A DNA stretch of 37,249 nt from Flavobacteriaceae bacterium (GTDB lineage Bacteria > Bacteroidota > Bacteroidia > Flavobacteriales > Flavobacteriaceae), in the NCBI GenBank assembly GCA_947452415.1, contig CANGCT010000017.1, positions 1-37,249 of the forward strand, read 5' to 3'. The notes beneath the pieces are model-generated. The model was not told the origin of the DNA, ran no database searches, and was given only the letters and a program-made list of their open reading frames with translations. Positions 25,034 to 33,748 of this stretch are shown one piece after another. How positions within the stretch are numbered: the first letter of the stretch is position 1; every line of letters begins with the position of its first letter. The position numbers and the translations under genes were made by a program.

Positions 25034-26422
25034 ATGAAATACGATATTATTGTTTTAGGAAGTGGTCCAGGCGGTTATGTTACAGCTATCCGTGCTTCGC
25101 AATTGGGCTTTAAAGTAGCGATTATTGAAAAAGAAAATCTTGGTGGAATTTGTCTTAATTGGGGATGTATTCCTACAAAAGCACTTTTAAAATCAGCACA
25201 GGTTTTTGATTACCTAAAACATGCTTCCGATTATGGATTAACTATTAAAGAATTTGACAAAGACTTTACTGCCGTTGTAAAACGTTCTAGAGACGTTGCA
25301 GATGGCATGAGTAAAGGGGTTCAATTTTTAATGAAGAAAAATAAAATCGACGTTATTGATGGTTTTGGTAAAATAAAACCAGGTAAAAAAGTGGATGTTA
25401 CCGACAAAGAAGGGAAAGTTACTGAATATACTGCAGACCATATTATTATTGCAACTGGTGCTCGTTCTCGTGAGTTGCCAAATCTTCCTCAGGATGGTGT
25501 AAAAGTAATTGGATACCGTCAAGCAATGACTTTGCCAACACAGCCTAAAAGATTAATTGTTGTTGGTTCGGGAGCTATCGGAGTGGAATTTGCACATTTT
25601 TATAACGCTATGGGAACGGAAGTTACTATAGTAGAATTCATGCCAAACATAGTTCCGGTTGAAGATGAAGACATTTCAAAACAAATGGAACGTTCTATGA
25701 AAAAAGCAGGAATTACTATTATGACTAATGCTTCCGTTGAACGAATTGACACAACTGGTGCTGGCGTGAAAGCATATGTTAAAACTGCCAAAGGCGAAGA
25801 AGTTCTGGAAGCCGATGTATTGCTATCGGCAGTTGGAATTAAAACCAACATCGAAAACATAGGATTAGAAGAAGTAGGTATTGCTACCGACAGAGATAAA
25901 ATCTTGGTTAACGATTACAATCAAACTAATGTTCCAGGTTATTACGCTATAGGCGATGTTACTCCAGGACAAGCATTGGCACACGTTGCGTCAGCAGAAG
26001 GTATTAACTGTATAGAAAAAATTGCAGGATTGCATGTAGAACCAATCGACTACGGAAACGTACCGGGTTGCACTTATGCAACTCCAGAAATTGCTTCTGT
26101 TGGTTTAACCGAAAAACAAGCAAAAGAAAAAGGGTACGAATTAAAAATTGGAAAATTTCCATTTTCTGCTTCTGGAAAAGCAAAGGCTTCTGGAACTCCT
26201 GATGGATTTGTGAAAGTAATTTTTGATTCTAAATATGGCGAATGGTTGGGTTGTCACATGATAGGTGCTGGTGTTACCGATATGATTGCAGAAGCAGTTG
26301 TAGCGCGTAAATTGGAAACTACAGGACACGAAATTTTAAAAGCAATTCATCCTCATCCTACTATGAGTGAAGCTGTTATGGAAGCTGTAGCCGATGCTTA
26401 TGGCGAAGTAATACATTTATAA
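25034..26422 (+). CDS. lpdA: Dihydrolipoyl dehydrogenase (E3)
   Basis: 462 residues, class I pyridine nucleotide-disulfide oxidoreductase. FAD motif GSGPGG is at 9-14. The redox disulfide Cys40/Cys45 lies in GGICLNWGCIPTKALL. The NAD-binding GSGAIGVEFAHFY is near 180, YAIGDVTPG contacts FAD, and the dimer-interface pair His441/Glu446 lies in HPHPTMSE. It reoxidises dihydrolipoamide in the pyruvate and 2-oxoglutarate dehydrogenase and glycine cleavage complexes. No E1 or E2 gene is adjacent, so it is a free-standing E3 gene. It is preceded by a 178-base gap with a -7 box and closed by a strong hairpin. Confidence 0.97.
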   Translation: MKYDIIVLGSGPGGYVTAIRASQLGFKVAIIEKENLGGICLNWGCIPTKALLKSAQVFDYLKHASDYGLTIKEFDKDFTAVVKRSRDVADGMSKGVQFLMKKNKIDVIDGFGKIKPGKKVDVTDKEGKVTEYTADHIIIATGARSRELPNLPQDGVKVIGYRQAMTLPTQPKRLIVVGSGAIGVEFAHFYNAMGTEVTIVEFMPNIVPVEDEDISKQMERSMKKAGITIMTNASVERIDTTGAGVKAYVKTAKGEEVLEADVLLSAVGIKTNIENIGLEEVGIATDRDKILVNDYNQTNVPGYYAIGDVTPGQALAHVASAEGINCIEKIAGLHVEPIDYGNVPGCTYATPEIASVGLTEKQAKEKGYELKIGKFPFSASGKAKASGTPDGFVKVIFDSKYGEWLGCHMIGAGVTDMIAEAVVARKLETTGHEILKAIHPHPTMSEAVMEAVADAYGEVIHL

Positions 26423-26440
26423 GTACGAGATTTTATATAC

Positions 26441-26474
26441 AATCCGTTTTGTGAAAACAAAGCGGATTTTTTTT
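26441..26474 (+). terminator. Rho-independent terminator of lpd
   Basis: AATCCGTTTTGT pairs with ACAAAGCGGATT (12 bp with one G-U) around a GAAA loop, with a T-tract to 26474. Confidence 0.92.
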
Positions 26475-26489
26475 ATTGCAAATGGTATT

Positions 26490-26714
26490 CTATTGATTAG
26501 GTAAAAAAACAATTAATACTATTGAAATAGCTATTATTGCAATGAATACTAACAGTGAAATTTTATTTGCAAAATTTACTGTCCAGCCCATCCACGAAAT
26601 TCGTTTAGGAGGAAAAATACGTTGGTCTTCTGGGTTATAATAAATACTACCCCAAATCCAATACTTGTCGTCATTTTTCCATTTTTCAAGTGTTTCTTTA
26701 GTAGGTTTTTCCAT
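26490..26714 (-). CDS. DUF5808-like small membrane protein
   Basis: 74 residues. The first half is soluble with a conserved-looking block (YWIWGSIYYNPEDQRIF, then PPKR, then WTVNFAN) typical of DUF5808. A single hydrophobic helix at about 50-71 ends the protein. Function is unknown. It starts 2 nt after the lptB stop on the same strand, so it is likely co-transcribed with lptB. The DUF name is from memory of the GxIYYNPxDPR...PKR...GWTxNF pattern. Confidence 0.75.
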   Translation of the reverse strand: MEKPTKETLEKWKNDDKYWIWGSIYYNPEDQRIFPPKRISWMGWTVNFANKISLLVFIAIIAISIVLIVFLPNQ

Positions 26715-26716
26715 AA

Positions 26717-27457
26717 CTAGAACTCCAATTTCTTTTTACGCAATTCAAAATTTTGTCCTAAATATACTTTTCGTACCATTTCATCGGCGGCCAATTCTTC
26801 TGGGATACCCGCTTTAAGAATTCCACCTTCAAACATTAAATAGGTTTTATCGGTAATTGCTAAAGTTTCTTGTACGTTGTGGTCGGTAATTAAGATTCCG
26901 ATATTTTTGTTTTTTAGTTGGGCTACAATTCGTTGGATATCTTCCACAGCAACAGGATCCACTCCTGCAAAAGGCTCGTCTAGTAAAATAAATTTTGGAT
27001 CGGTGGCCAAACAACGAGCAATTTCGGTTCGTCTTCGTTCTCCTCCTGAAAGCAAATCGCCACGATTAGTGCGAATGTGCTCCAAACTAAATTCGGCAAT
27101 TAAACTTTCCATTTTGGCAATTTGCTCTTCTTTGGATAGTTTGGTTAATTGTAAAACACTTAAAATATTATCTTCAATACTCAATTTTCTAAAAACCGAA
27201 GCCTCTTGTGCCAAATAACCAATGCCGTTTTGGGCACGTTTGTACATTGGGAACTCCGTAATGTCGGTATCGTCAAGATAAATATGGCCAGAATTTGGTT
27301 TAACCAGGCCTACAATCATATAGAAAGAAGTTGTTTTTCCGGCACCATTAGGGCCTAAAAGTCCAACAATTTCTCCTTGATTAACTTCTACAGAAATGCC
27401 TTTTACAACGCTTCTTCCTTTGTAGGTTTTTACTAAATTTTCGGCTCTTAATTTCAT
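26717..27457 (-). CDS. lptB: LPS export ABC transporter ATP-binding protein LptB
   Basis: 246 residues. Walker [10 protein letters not shown] is at 35-43, the Q-loop region reads [15 protein letters not shown], the signature LSGGE is at 136-140, Walker B FILLDE at 156-161 and the switch His in ITDHNV. The block [12 protein letters not shown] and the C-terminal [13 protein letters not shown] are diagnostic for LptB rather than other ABC ATPases. As a dimer with LptF/LptG it powers LPS extraction from the inner membrane. The upstream kdsD (Kdo synthesis) and tatC lie on the same strand, so the locus groups envelope biogenesis genes. Confidence 0.96.
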   Translation of the reverse strand: MKLRAENLVKTYKGRSVVKGISVEVNQGEIVGLLGPNGAGKTTSFYMIVGLVKPNSGHIYLDDTDITEFPMYKRAQNGIGYLAQEASVFRKLSIEDNILSVLQLTKLSKEEQIAKMESLIAEFSLEHIRTNRGDLLSGGERRRTEIARCLATDPKFILLDEPFAGVDPVAVEDIQRIVAQLKNKNIGILITDHNVQETLAITDKTYLMFEGGILKAGIPEELAADEMVRKVYLGQNFELRKKKLEF

Positions 27458-27622
27458 TTTATAAGGGTCTAAGGTTCTGAGTTACTCAGGTTCTAAGTTT
27501 TAAACTTTTGCAAATAAACAAATAAACGTTTTTAACTACTTTATATTTAACAATTATTTAGTTGCAGTGTTCTTTAATCTCCCATCCATATTATTCCATC
27601 TCCCAACTTCCATCTCCCATCT
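27458..27622. repeat. Intergenic word repeats between tatC and lptB
   Basis: Two different word repeats are present. One is AAGGTTCTGAGTTACTCAGG followed by TTCTAAG at about 27465-27504. The other is a pyrimidine-rich series (CTCCCATCC, CCATCTCCCAAC, TTCCATCTCCCATC) at about 27579-27622, starting directly at the tatC stop. The middle is plain AT-rich sequence. No strict -7 box for lptB was found. Confidence 0.6.
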
Positions 27623-28447
27623 TTAAATGGATTGCTCATTTGCTTTTGCATTTTTTACAACTATTGCAGCAATGAAAATGCTTACTTCGTATAATATTAA
27701 AATTGGAATGGAAACAATTACCTGACTTGGAATATCGGGTGGTGTAACAATTGCAGCTAATATTAATATAATAATGATGGCAACTTTACGATATTTTCTT
27801 AAAAATTCAGGAGTTACTAATCCTACTTTGGCTAAGAAATAAACAATTATAGGCATTTCAAATACTAATCCGCTAGCGATAATAGACATTTTTATCATCG
27901 AAACATAAGAATCAATCGTGAAAAGATTTTCTACTTGCTTGCTTACATTAAAGGTAGCGAAAAAGTTTATCGATAATGGTGCAACTACATAATATCCAAA
28001 AAGAACTCCTATAAAAAATAAAAAAGAGGAAACTATTATAAAACTGCCAGCCATTTTACGTTCTTTTTCGTATAGTGCTGGGCTTATAAATTTCCATACT
28101 TCCCATAAAATATAAGGAAAGCCAATGATGAATCCGGCGGTCATTAAAGTCCATAAATACATTGAAAATTGTCCGCTTACTTCTTGATTTTGAATTTTGA
28201 AATTAAATTCTTGAGCACAAGCATAAGTTCCGTCAACACCAAAGTAGTGCGTTACTTCGCAAAAAAAACGGTAGGTAATAAAACTCGGGTCTTTTGGACC
28301 AAAAATTATAGTATCAAAAATGAAATCATCTATAAAATAACACGCGCAAGCAATTCCAATTACTACAAGAGTGCTTCGCACTAATAACCATCTTAAATCT
28401 TCTAGATGGTCCATGAAAGACATTTCTTTATTTTCTTTCTTTGCCAT
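27623..28447 (-). CDS. tatC: Sec-independent protein translocase subunit TatC
   Basis: 274 residues. The N-terminus MSFMDHLEDLRWLLVRS is the conserved TatC entry (FxxHLxELRxRL). Six hydrophobic segments follow, with the family blocks GPKDPSFITY, FIIGFPYILWEVWKFISPALY and GLVFEMPIIVYFLAKVGLV, then ILAAIVTPPDIPSQ. TatC recognises twin-arginine signal peptides and starts export of folded proteins. Its ATG overlaps the kdsD stop by one base (TAATG), showing translational coupling. No tatA is next to it in this window. Confidence 0.96.
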   Translation of the reverse strand: MAKKENKEMSFMDHLEDLRWLLVRSTLVVIGIACACYFIDDFIFDTIIFGPKDPSFITYRFFCEVTHYFGVDGTYACAQEFNFKIQNQEVSGQFSMYLWTLMTAGFIIGFPYILWEVWKFISPALYEKERKMAGSFIIVSSFLFFIGVLFGYYVVAPLSINFFATFNVSKQVENLFTIDSYVSMIKMSIIASGLVFEMPIIVYFLAKVGLVTPEFLRKYRKVAIIIILILAAIVTPPDIPSQVIVSIPILILYEVSIFIAAIVVKNAKANEQSI

Positions 28448-29412
28448 TATACAATTCCTTCTTTTAAAATATCATGTAAATGAACTACACCTTGGTATTC
28501 GCTATTATCTAACACTACCAATTGGGTTATAGAAAAATCTTCCATGACATTCAATGCATCCACCACCAAATCTGTAGATTGGATAGTTTTCGGGTTAAGC
28601 GTCATAATATCTTTAGCTGTTAAACCTGTAATAGTTTCGGTTTTATTAAGCATTCTTCTAATGTCTCCATCAGTGATAATTCCAACTACAATATTGTTTT
28701 CAATTACTGCGGCAACTCCCAGTCGTTTTTCAGAAATTTCTACAATTACATCTTTAACACTCGAATCTGGTTTTACCATAGGTTTTCTAGAAGCATCCAA
28801 CAGATCAATTACACGAAGCAATAATTTTTTACCTAAAGCACCTCCTGGGTGGTATTTGGCAAAATCTTCGGCAGTAAACGATTTCATTTCCATTAAGCAA
28901 ACCGCTAGAGCATCGCCCATTACAAGTTGTGCTGTGGTGCTGTTAGTAGGTGCTAAATTATTAGGACAGGCTTCAGCATCTACAAAAGTATTTAAGGTGT
29001 AATGCGCTTCTTTTCCTAAGAAGGAAGTAACGTTACCAGTGATTGCAATAAGTTTATTTCCGAAGCGTTTTAACAAAGGAACCAAAACTTTAATTTCGGG
29101 ACTATTACCGCTTTTAGAAATACAAATTACCCCATCTCCCTCTTGAATCATACCTAAATCGCCATGAATCGCTTCAGATGCATGAAGAAATAAAGCGGGA
29201 GTTCCAGTTGAATTTAAAGTTGCTACAATTTTTTGAGCAATTATGGCACTTTTTCCAATTCCAGTAATTACTAATCTGCCTTTTAAATTATGGATCATTG
29301 TAACCGCTTCAAAGAAGGTATTATCTAGGTAATCAGATAGTTTAGCAATAGATTGACTCTCTGAGAGAATTGTTTTTTTTGCCGATGCAAGTATGGATTC
29401 TTTAGTGATCAA
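28447..29412 (-). CDS. kdsD: D-arabinose 5-phosphate isomerase (KdsD/KpsF/GutQ)
   Basis: 321 residues. The N-terminal SIS domain (about 1-190) has ITGIGKSAIIAQK with Lys54, HASEAIHGDLG with His83, and SKSGNSPE with Ser101. Two CBS domains fill about 205-321 (IVGIITDGDIRRML, YQGVVHLHDIL). It converts ribulose 5-phosphate to arabinose 5-phosphate, the first step of Kdo synthesis for LPS. The chosen start is TTG at 29412; no in-frame ATG is present between it and the upstream stop region, and the N-terminus matches the family. It is divergent from recQ and coupled to tatC. Confidence 0.94.
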   Translation of the reverse strand: MITKESILASAKKTILSESQSIAKLSDYLDNTFFEAVTMIHNLKGRLVITGIGKSAIIAQKIVATLNSTGTPALFLHASEAIHGDLGMIQEGDGVICISKSGNSPEIKVLVPLLKRFGNKLIAITGNVTSFLGKEAHYTLNTFVDAEACPNNLAPTNSTTAQLVMGDALAVCLMEMKSFTAEDFAKYHPGGALGKKLLLRVIDLLDASRKPMVKPDSSVKDVIVEISEKRLGVAAVIENNIVVGIITDGDIRRMLNKTETITGLTAKDIMTLNPKTIQSTDLVVDALNVMEDFSITQLVVLDNSEYQGVVHLHDILKEGIV

Positions 29413-29430
29413 AATAGATTTGTTGTAAAG

Positions 29431-29461
29431 TTTGTATGAGTAAAAGAAATTTGTATATTTA
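29431..29461 (+). promoter_or_regulatory. Predicted promoter of recQ
   Basis: TTTG at 29431-29434 and TATATTTA at 29454-29461 (one mismatch to TAnnTTTG) are 19 bp apart. The recQ ATG is 37 nt further on. Confidence 0.45.
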
Positions 29462-29467
29462 ACCTTG

Positions 29468-29475
29468 CAAATTTA
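29468..29475 (-). promoter_or_regulatory. Predicted -7 box of the kdsD-tatC operon
   Basis: CAAATTTA on the plus strand reads TAAATTTG on the minus strand, an exact match. It lies 55 nt upstream of the kdsD start and overlaps the probable recQ leader, so the two divergent promoters are interleaved. Confidence 0.5.
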
Positions 29476-29498
29476 TGTAAAAATACTATTAACTAATA

Positions 29499-31694
29499 AT
29501 GAATTCAAATCTAATTGACCTACACAAAGAATTAAAAAAATATTTTGGTTTCAACCAATTTAAAGGATTACAAGAACAAGTGATTAAAAGTATAGTTGCC
29601 CAAAAAAATACTTTTGTTATCATGCCTACCGGAGGCGGAAAATCATTATGTTACCAATTACCTGCTTTAATTCAAGAAGGAACAGCTATTGTTGTTTCTC
29701 CACTTATTGCTCTGATGAAAAATCAAGTGGATGCTATTCGCAGTGTATCCACAAATGATGGAATTGCGCATGTACTAAATTCGTCTCTGACTAAAACCGA
29801 AATTAATCAAGTAAAAAAAGACATTACTTCTGGAATTACCAAATTGTTATATGTTGCTCCCGAATCATTAACTAAAGAAGAATATATAGAATTTCTAAAA
29901 ACCGTACCAATTTCATTTGTGGCTATTGATGAAGCACATTGTATATCCGAATGGGGGCATGACTTTCGTCCAGAGTATAGAAATTTACGTACAATTATAA
30001 AACATTTAGGAGACGTTCCAGTTATTGGTTTAACCGCTACAGCAACTCCTAAAGTGCAAGAAGACATTCTGAAAAACTTAGATATGTCGGATGCCAATAC
30101 TTTTAAAGCATCTTTTAATAGACCAAATTTATACTACGAAGTACGCACTAAAACTAAAAATATTGAATCGGATATTATTCGTTTTATCAAACAACACAAA
30201 GGAAAATCAGGAATTATTTATTGCTTAAGCCGTAAAAAAGTAGAAGCAATTGCCGAAGTTTTGCAAGTAAACGGAATTAGCGCTGTACCTTATCATGCAG
30301 GTTTAGATGCTAAAACTCGTGCCAAACACCAAGACATGTTCCTTATGGAAGATGTAGATGTGGTGGTTGCTACCATTGCATTTGGTATGGGAATAGACAA
30401 GCCCGATGTTCGATTTGTAATTCACCACGATATTCCAAAATCATTAGAAAGTTACTACCAAGAAACTGGTCGTGCTGGTCGTGATGGTGGCGAAGGCCAT
30501 TGCTTGGCTTATTATTCCTACAAGGATGTTGAAAAATTAGAGAAATTCATGTCGGGGAAACCTGTTGCTGAACAAGAAATTGGTTTTGCATTATTACAAG
30601 AAGTCGTTGCTTATGCCGAAACTTCGATGTCGCGACGTAAATTCTTATTGCATTATTTTGGAGAAGAATTCGACGGAGAAACTGGGGATGGAGCAGATAT
30701 GGATGATAATGTTCGTAACCCAAAACTAAAAATTGAAGCCCAAGAAAATGTAAAGAAACTATTAGAAGTAGTTCGAGATACCAAATATTTATATAAATCA
30801 AAAGAAGTTGTTTATACCTTAATAGGAAGAGTAAATGCAACCATAAAAGCACATAGAACTGATTCGCAAGCTTTTTTTGGGTGCGGAAAAGATCAAGAAG
30901 AACGCTATTGGATGGCTTTAATTCGCCAAGTTTTAGTAGAAGGAATGCTTACTAAAGATATAGAAACTTACGGAATTATTAAAGTTTCGGATAAAGGACA
31001 TGCTTATATCAAGAATCCAACTACATTTATGATGTCAGAAGACCATGAATACAATGAAGCAGAAGATGATGCTATTGTCACAGCTGCTAAATCCTCAGGA
31101 ATTGCCGATGAGGTATTGATGGGTATGTTGCGTGATTTACGAAAAAAAGTAGCCAAAAAAATTGGCGTTCCTCCGTTTGTAGTTTTTCAAGATCCTTCTT
31201 TAGAAGATATGGCATTGAAATATCCTATTACCATGGTTGAGTTAATTAATATCCACGGTGTAGGGGAAGGAAAAGCTAAGAAATACGGAAATGAATTCAT
31301 TGAATTAATAAATAGGTACGTTGAGGATAATGATATTATTCGTCCAGACGATTTAGTAGTTAAATCTACAGGAGCCAACTCTATCAATAAATTGTATATT
31401 ATTCAAAATATTGACCGCAAACTTTCTTTAGAGGATATTGCTTCTGCAAAAGGATTAAAGATGGATGATTTGTTAAAAGAAATGGAACAAATTGTTAATT
31501 CTGGAACAAAATTAAATATAAAATATTGGATAGATGAAATGTTGGATGAAGACCAACAAGAAGAAATTCACGATTATTTTATGGATTCCGAATCAGATAA
31601 TATAGAAAAAGCATTAAAAGAATTTGATGGCGATTACGATATTGAAGAATTGCGTTTAATGCGAATTAAATTCATTAGTGAAGTAGCGAATTAG
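29499..31694 (+). CDS. recQ: ATP-dependent DNA helicase RecQ, form lacking zinc-site cysteines
   Basis: 731 residues. The SF2 motifs are complete: the RecQ Q-motif region (YFGFNQFKGLQEQVI), Walker A PTGGGKS at 43-49, DEAH at 144-147 with the aromatic-rich loop ISEWGHDFRPEY, TATATP, and motif VI ETGRAGRDG. The RQC winged-helix region and an HRDC-like segment (about 565-610, ITMVELINIHGVGEGKAKKYG) follow, then a helical C-terminal extension. Where RecQ normally has a Cys4 zinc site, this protein reads SMSRRKFLLHYFGEEF and GADMDDNVRNP with no Cys. It unwinds forks and recombination intermediates 3' to 5'. The gene ends in an inverted repeat shared with the convergent small gene. Confidence 0.95.
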   Translation: MNSNLIDLHKELKKYFGFNQFKGLQEQVIKSIVAQKNTFVIMPTGGGKSLCYQLPALIQEGTAIVVSPLIALMKNQVDAIRSVSTNDGIAHVLNSSLTKTEINQVKKDITSGITKLLYVAPESLTKEEYIEFLKTVPISFVAIDEAHCISEWGHDFRPEYRNLRTIIKHLGDVPVIGLTATATPKVQEDILKNLDMSDANTFKASFNRPNLYYEVRTKTKNIESDIIRFIKQHKGKSGIIYCLSRKKVEAIAEVLQVNGISAVPYHAGLDAKTRAKHQDMFLMEDVDVVVATIAFGMGIDKPDVRFVIHHDIPKSLESYYQETGRAGRDGGEGHCLAYYSYKDVEKLEKFMSGKPVAEQEIGFALLQEVVAYAETSMSRRKFLLHYFGEEFDGETGDGADMDDNVRNPKLKIEAQENVKKLLEVVRDTKYLYKSKEVVYTLIGRVNATIKAHRTDSQAFFGCGKDQEERYWMALIRQVLVEGMLTKDIETYGIIKVSDKGHAYIKNPTTFMMSEDHEYNEAEDDAIVTAAKSSGIADEVLMGMLRDLRKKVAKKIGVPPFVVFQDPSLEDMALKYPITMVELINIHGVGEGKAKKYGNEFIELINRYVEDNDIIRPDDLVVKSTGANSINKLYIIQNIDRKLSLEDIASAKGLKMDDLLKEMEQIVNSGTKLNIKYWIDEMLDEDQQEEIHDYFMDSESDNIEKALKEFDGDYDIEELRLMRIKFISEVAN

Positions 31695-31698
31695 TGCT

Positions 31699-31752
31699 CA
31701 CTGCTCAGTGTTCAGTATGCAGTTAGGACTGCCAACTGATCACTGAGCACTG
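31699..31752. terminator. Large inverted word repeat between recQ and the convergent small gene
   Basis: Arms 31699-31723 and 31728-31752 are inverted copies matching at 21 of 25 positions around the loop TAGG. They are built from CACTG, CTCAGTG and TCAGT words. No T-tract follows either side, so terminator function is possible but uncertain. Confidence 0.55.
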
Positions 31753-31759
31753 CTCTAAA

Positions 31760-31996
31760 TTAATCGCAATAAACGCCACGATGCGGTTTCAAAGCATCTC
31801 TTACGGCAATCTTATTTTCTTCGTGAATGACCATATACGCAAAGGCATGAAATTCATTTACAACTTCAAAACCTGTGATATTCAACGAAATTTTTTCTAG
31901 ATTAATAAATTCTTTCAAATGAATTTCGTGGTGTTCGGCAATTTTTGCTGCATCCGAACCTCTAAAATCCCAAATTAATTTTATTTTTTTTGACAT
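31760..31996 (-). CDS. Small conserved protein of unknown function
   Basis: 78 residues, soluble, no signal peptide. The sequence (KIKLIWDFRGSDAAKIAEHH, EIHLKEFINLE, GFEVVNEFHAFAYMVI, DALKPHRG) looks like a compact alpha/beta ferredoxin-like protein. Similar small proteins occur in Flavobacteriia to my recollection, but no function is known to me. It is divergent from the flavoprotein gene at 32079; its exact -7 box (TAGTTTTG on the minus strand, 32024-32031) supports it as a real gene. Confidence 0.75.
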   Translation of the reverse strand: MSKKIKLIWDFRGSDAAKIAEHHEIHLKEFINLEKISLNITGFEVVNEFHAFAYMVIHEENKIAVRDALKPHRGVYCD

Positions 31997-32011
31997 TTAA
32001 AACTTTTCATT

Positions 32012-32061
32012 ATTGTAGTGATACAAAACTACAATAACAATTTTCAAATTACTTACTTTTG
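32012..32061. promoter_or_regulatory. Divergent promoters with an inverted repeat between the small gene and the flavoprotein gene
   Basis: For the plus strand, TACTTTTG at 32054-32061 is an exact -7 box, 18 nt before the ATG at 32079. For the minus strand, plus-strand CAAAACTA at 32024-32031 reads TAGTTTTG. An inverted repeat ATTGTAGT (32012-32019) / ACTACAAT (32028-32035) with an 8-bp spacer covers the minus-strand -7 box, as an operator would. Confidence 0.55.
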
Positions 32062-32078
32062 TCAAATAAAAATCAATT

Positions 32079-33641
32079 ATGCCACGCGAAATCCAAACCC
32101 AAGTTGCCCCAGAAGTTGCTGCCAATGAATCTTTACTAAAAGAACATGTTGCAAAGTTATTTCATGTTTCGGGTAAGGAAATTCAAAAAGTGGTGCTTTT
32201 AAAAAGATCCATAGATGCCCGTCAAAAAACCATAAAATTCAATATTAAGGCTTCTGTTTTCTTTAAAGAGGAAGCGTATCAAGAAACTAAATTAGTGCTT
32301 CCTGATTATAAAAATGTTTCCAATTCTCAAGAAGTTATCATAATAGGAGCAGGTCCTGCCGGATTATTTGCTGCTTTGCAATTAATAGAGTTGGGCTTGA
32401 AGCCAATAGTTCTCGAACGTGGTAAAGATGTTCGCGGTCGTCGTCGCGATTTAAAAGCTATTAATGTAGACCATTTGGTAAACGAAGATTCCAATTACTG
32501 CTTTGGCGAAGGTGGTGCAGGAACCTATTCGGATGGAAAATTATATACCCGTTCTAAAAAACGAGGCGATGTAGATAGAATCCTACAATTATTAGTTGGT
32601 TTTGGTGCGTCTTCGGATATTTTAGTAGAAGCCCATCCGCATATCGGAACCAATAAATTACCACAAATTATTCAAGACATTCGGGAAAAAATAATTGAAT
32701 GTGGTGGCCAAGTTTTATTTGAAACTCGAATAACCGATTTTGTAATTAAAAATAATGAAATCCAAGGAATTGTAACTCAAAAAGGGGATACTATTTCTGC
32801 AAATAAAGTCATTCTTGCTACAGGACATTCGGCACGAGATATTTTTGAATTATTAGACAGAAAGAAAATTTTTATAGAAGCCAAACCTTTTGCGTTGGGC
32901 GTTCGCGCAGAACATCCTCAGGAATTGATAGATAAAATTCAGTATTCGTGCGATTTCCGTGGAGACTATTTGCCTCCAGCACCTTATTCTATAGTGAAAC
33001 AAGTTAATGGTCGTGGTATGTATTCGTTTTGCATGTGTCCGGGAGGGGTGATAGCACCTTGTGCAACTAGTCCGGGTGAAGTAGTAACCAATGGTTGGTC
33101 GCCATCCAAACGCGATCAAAGTACTGCCAATTCTGGAATTGTAGTCGAATTAAAACTCGAAGATTTTAAACCCTTTGCCAAATTTGGTGCCTTGGCAGGA
33201 ATGGAATTTCAAAAATCAATAGAACAAAAAGCATGGCATTTGGCTGGACAAACTCAAAAAGTTCCCGCACAACGTATGATTGATTTTACTCAAAATAAAA
33301 TTTCTGCGGATATCCCTAAAACATCTTATGTTCCAGGAACCACCTCAGTAGAAATGGGACAGGTTTTTCCTGGATTTTTAACCCAAATTATGCGTGAAGG
33401 ATTTCTAGAATTCGGAAAATCCATGCGCGGTTACATGACCAACGAAGCCATATTGCATGCGCCAGAAAGCAGAACATCTTCACCGGTTCGAATTCCAAGA
33501 AATGAAGAAACATTAGAGCATCTTCAAATAAATGGATTGTATCCTTGTGGAGAAGGAGCAGGGTATGCCGGTGGAATTATTTCTGCCGCAATTGATGGCG
33601 AAAAATGCGCTTTGAAAATTGCTGAGGTATTAATAAAATAA
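32079..33641 (+). CDS. COG2509-type FAD-dependent dehydrogenase, uncharacterised
   Basis: 520 residues. About 1-80 is a small alpha/beta N-terminal domain (IQKVVLLKRSIDARQKTIKF). The FAD Rossmann motif is GAGPAG at 90-95 with the acidic residue in PIVLERGKDV. Further blocks are YCFGEGGAGTYSDGKLYTR, KVILATGHSARDIFELL, YSFCMCPGGVIAPCATSPG and the C-terminal FAD contact YPCGEGAGYAGGIISAAIDG. This combination marks the COG2509 family (predicted FAD-dependent dehydrogenases). The substrate is unknown. It has its own promoter, divergent from a small gene, and lies 107 nt before gapN. Confidence 0.9.
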   Translation: MPREIQTQVAPEVAANESLLKEHVAKLFHVSGKEIQKVVLLKRSIDARQKTIKFNIKASVFFKEEAYQETKLVLPDYKNVSNSQEVIIIGAGPAGLFAALQLIELGLKPIVLERGKDVRGRRRDLKAINVDHLVNEDSNYCFGEGGAGTYSDGKLYTRSKKRGDVDRILQLLVGFGASSDILVEAHPHIGTNKLPQIIQDIREKIIECGGQVLFETRITDFVIKNNEIQGIVTQKGDTISANKVILATGHSARDIFELLDRKKIFIEAKPFALGVRAEHPQELIDKIQYSCDFRGDYLPPAPYSIVKQVNGRGMYSFCMCPGGVIAPCATSPGEVVTNGWSPSKRDQSTANSGIVVELKLEDFKPFAKFGALAGMEFQKSIEQKAWHLAGQTQKVPAQRMIDFTQNKISADIPKTSYVPGTTSVEMGQVFPGFLTQIMREGFLEFGKSMRGYMTNEAILHAPESRTSSPVRIPRNEETLEHLQINGLYPCGEGAGYAGGIISAAIDGEKCALKIAEVLIK

Positions 33642-33653
33642 GTTATCTACTTA

Positions 33654-33710
33654 ACAATTATTGTGTTATAACGATATAGTTAATTACTTTTCGAAAAATA
33701 CAATTATTGT
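33654..33710 (+). promoter_or_regulatory. Paired palindromes upstream of gapN
   Basis: The 11-bp palindromic sequence ACAATTATTGT occurs twice, at 33654-33664 and 33700-33710, 46 bp apart, in the gap before gapN. No exact TAnnTTTG box is visible here. The copies may be operator sites (inference). Confidence 0.45.
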
Positions 33711-33748
33711 TATTTTATAAAATGTATTTTTATAAAAAAATAGTATAT

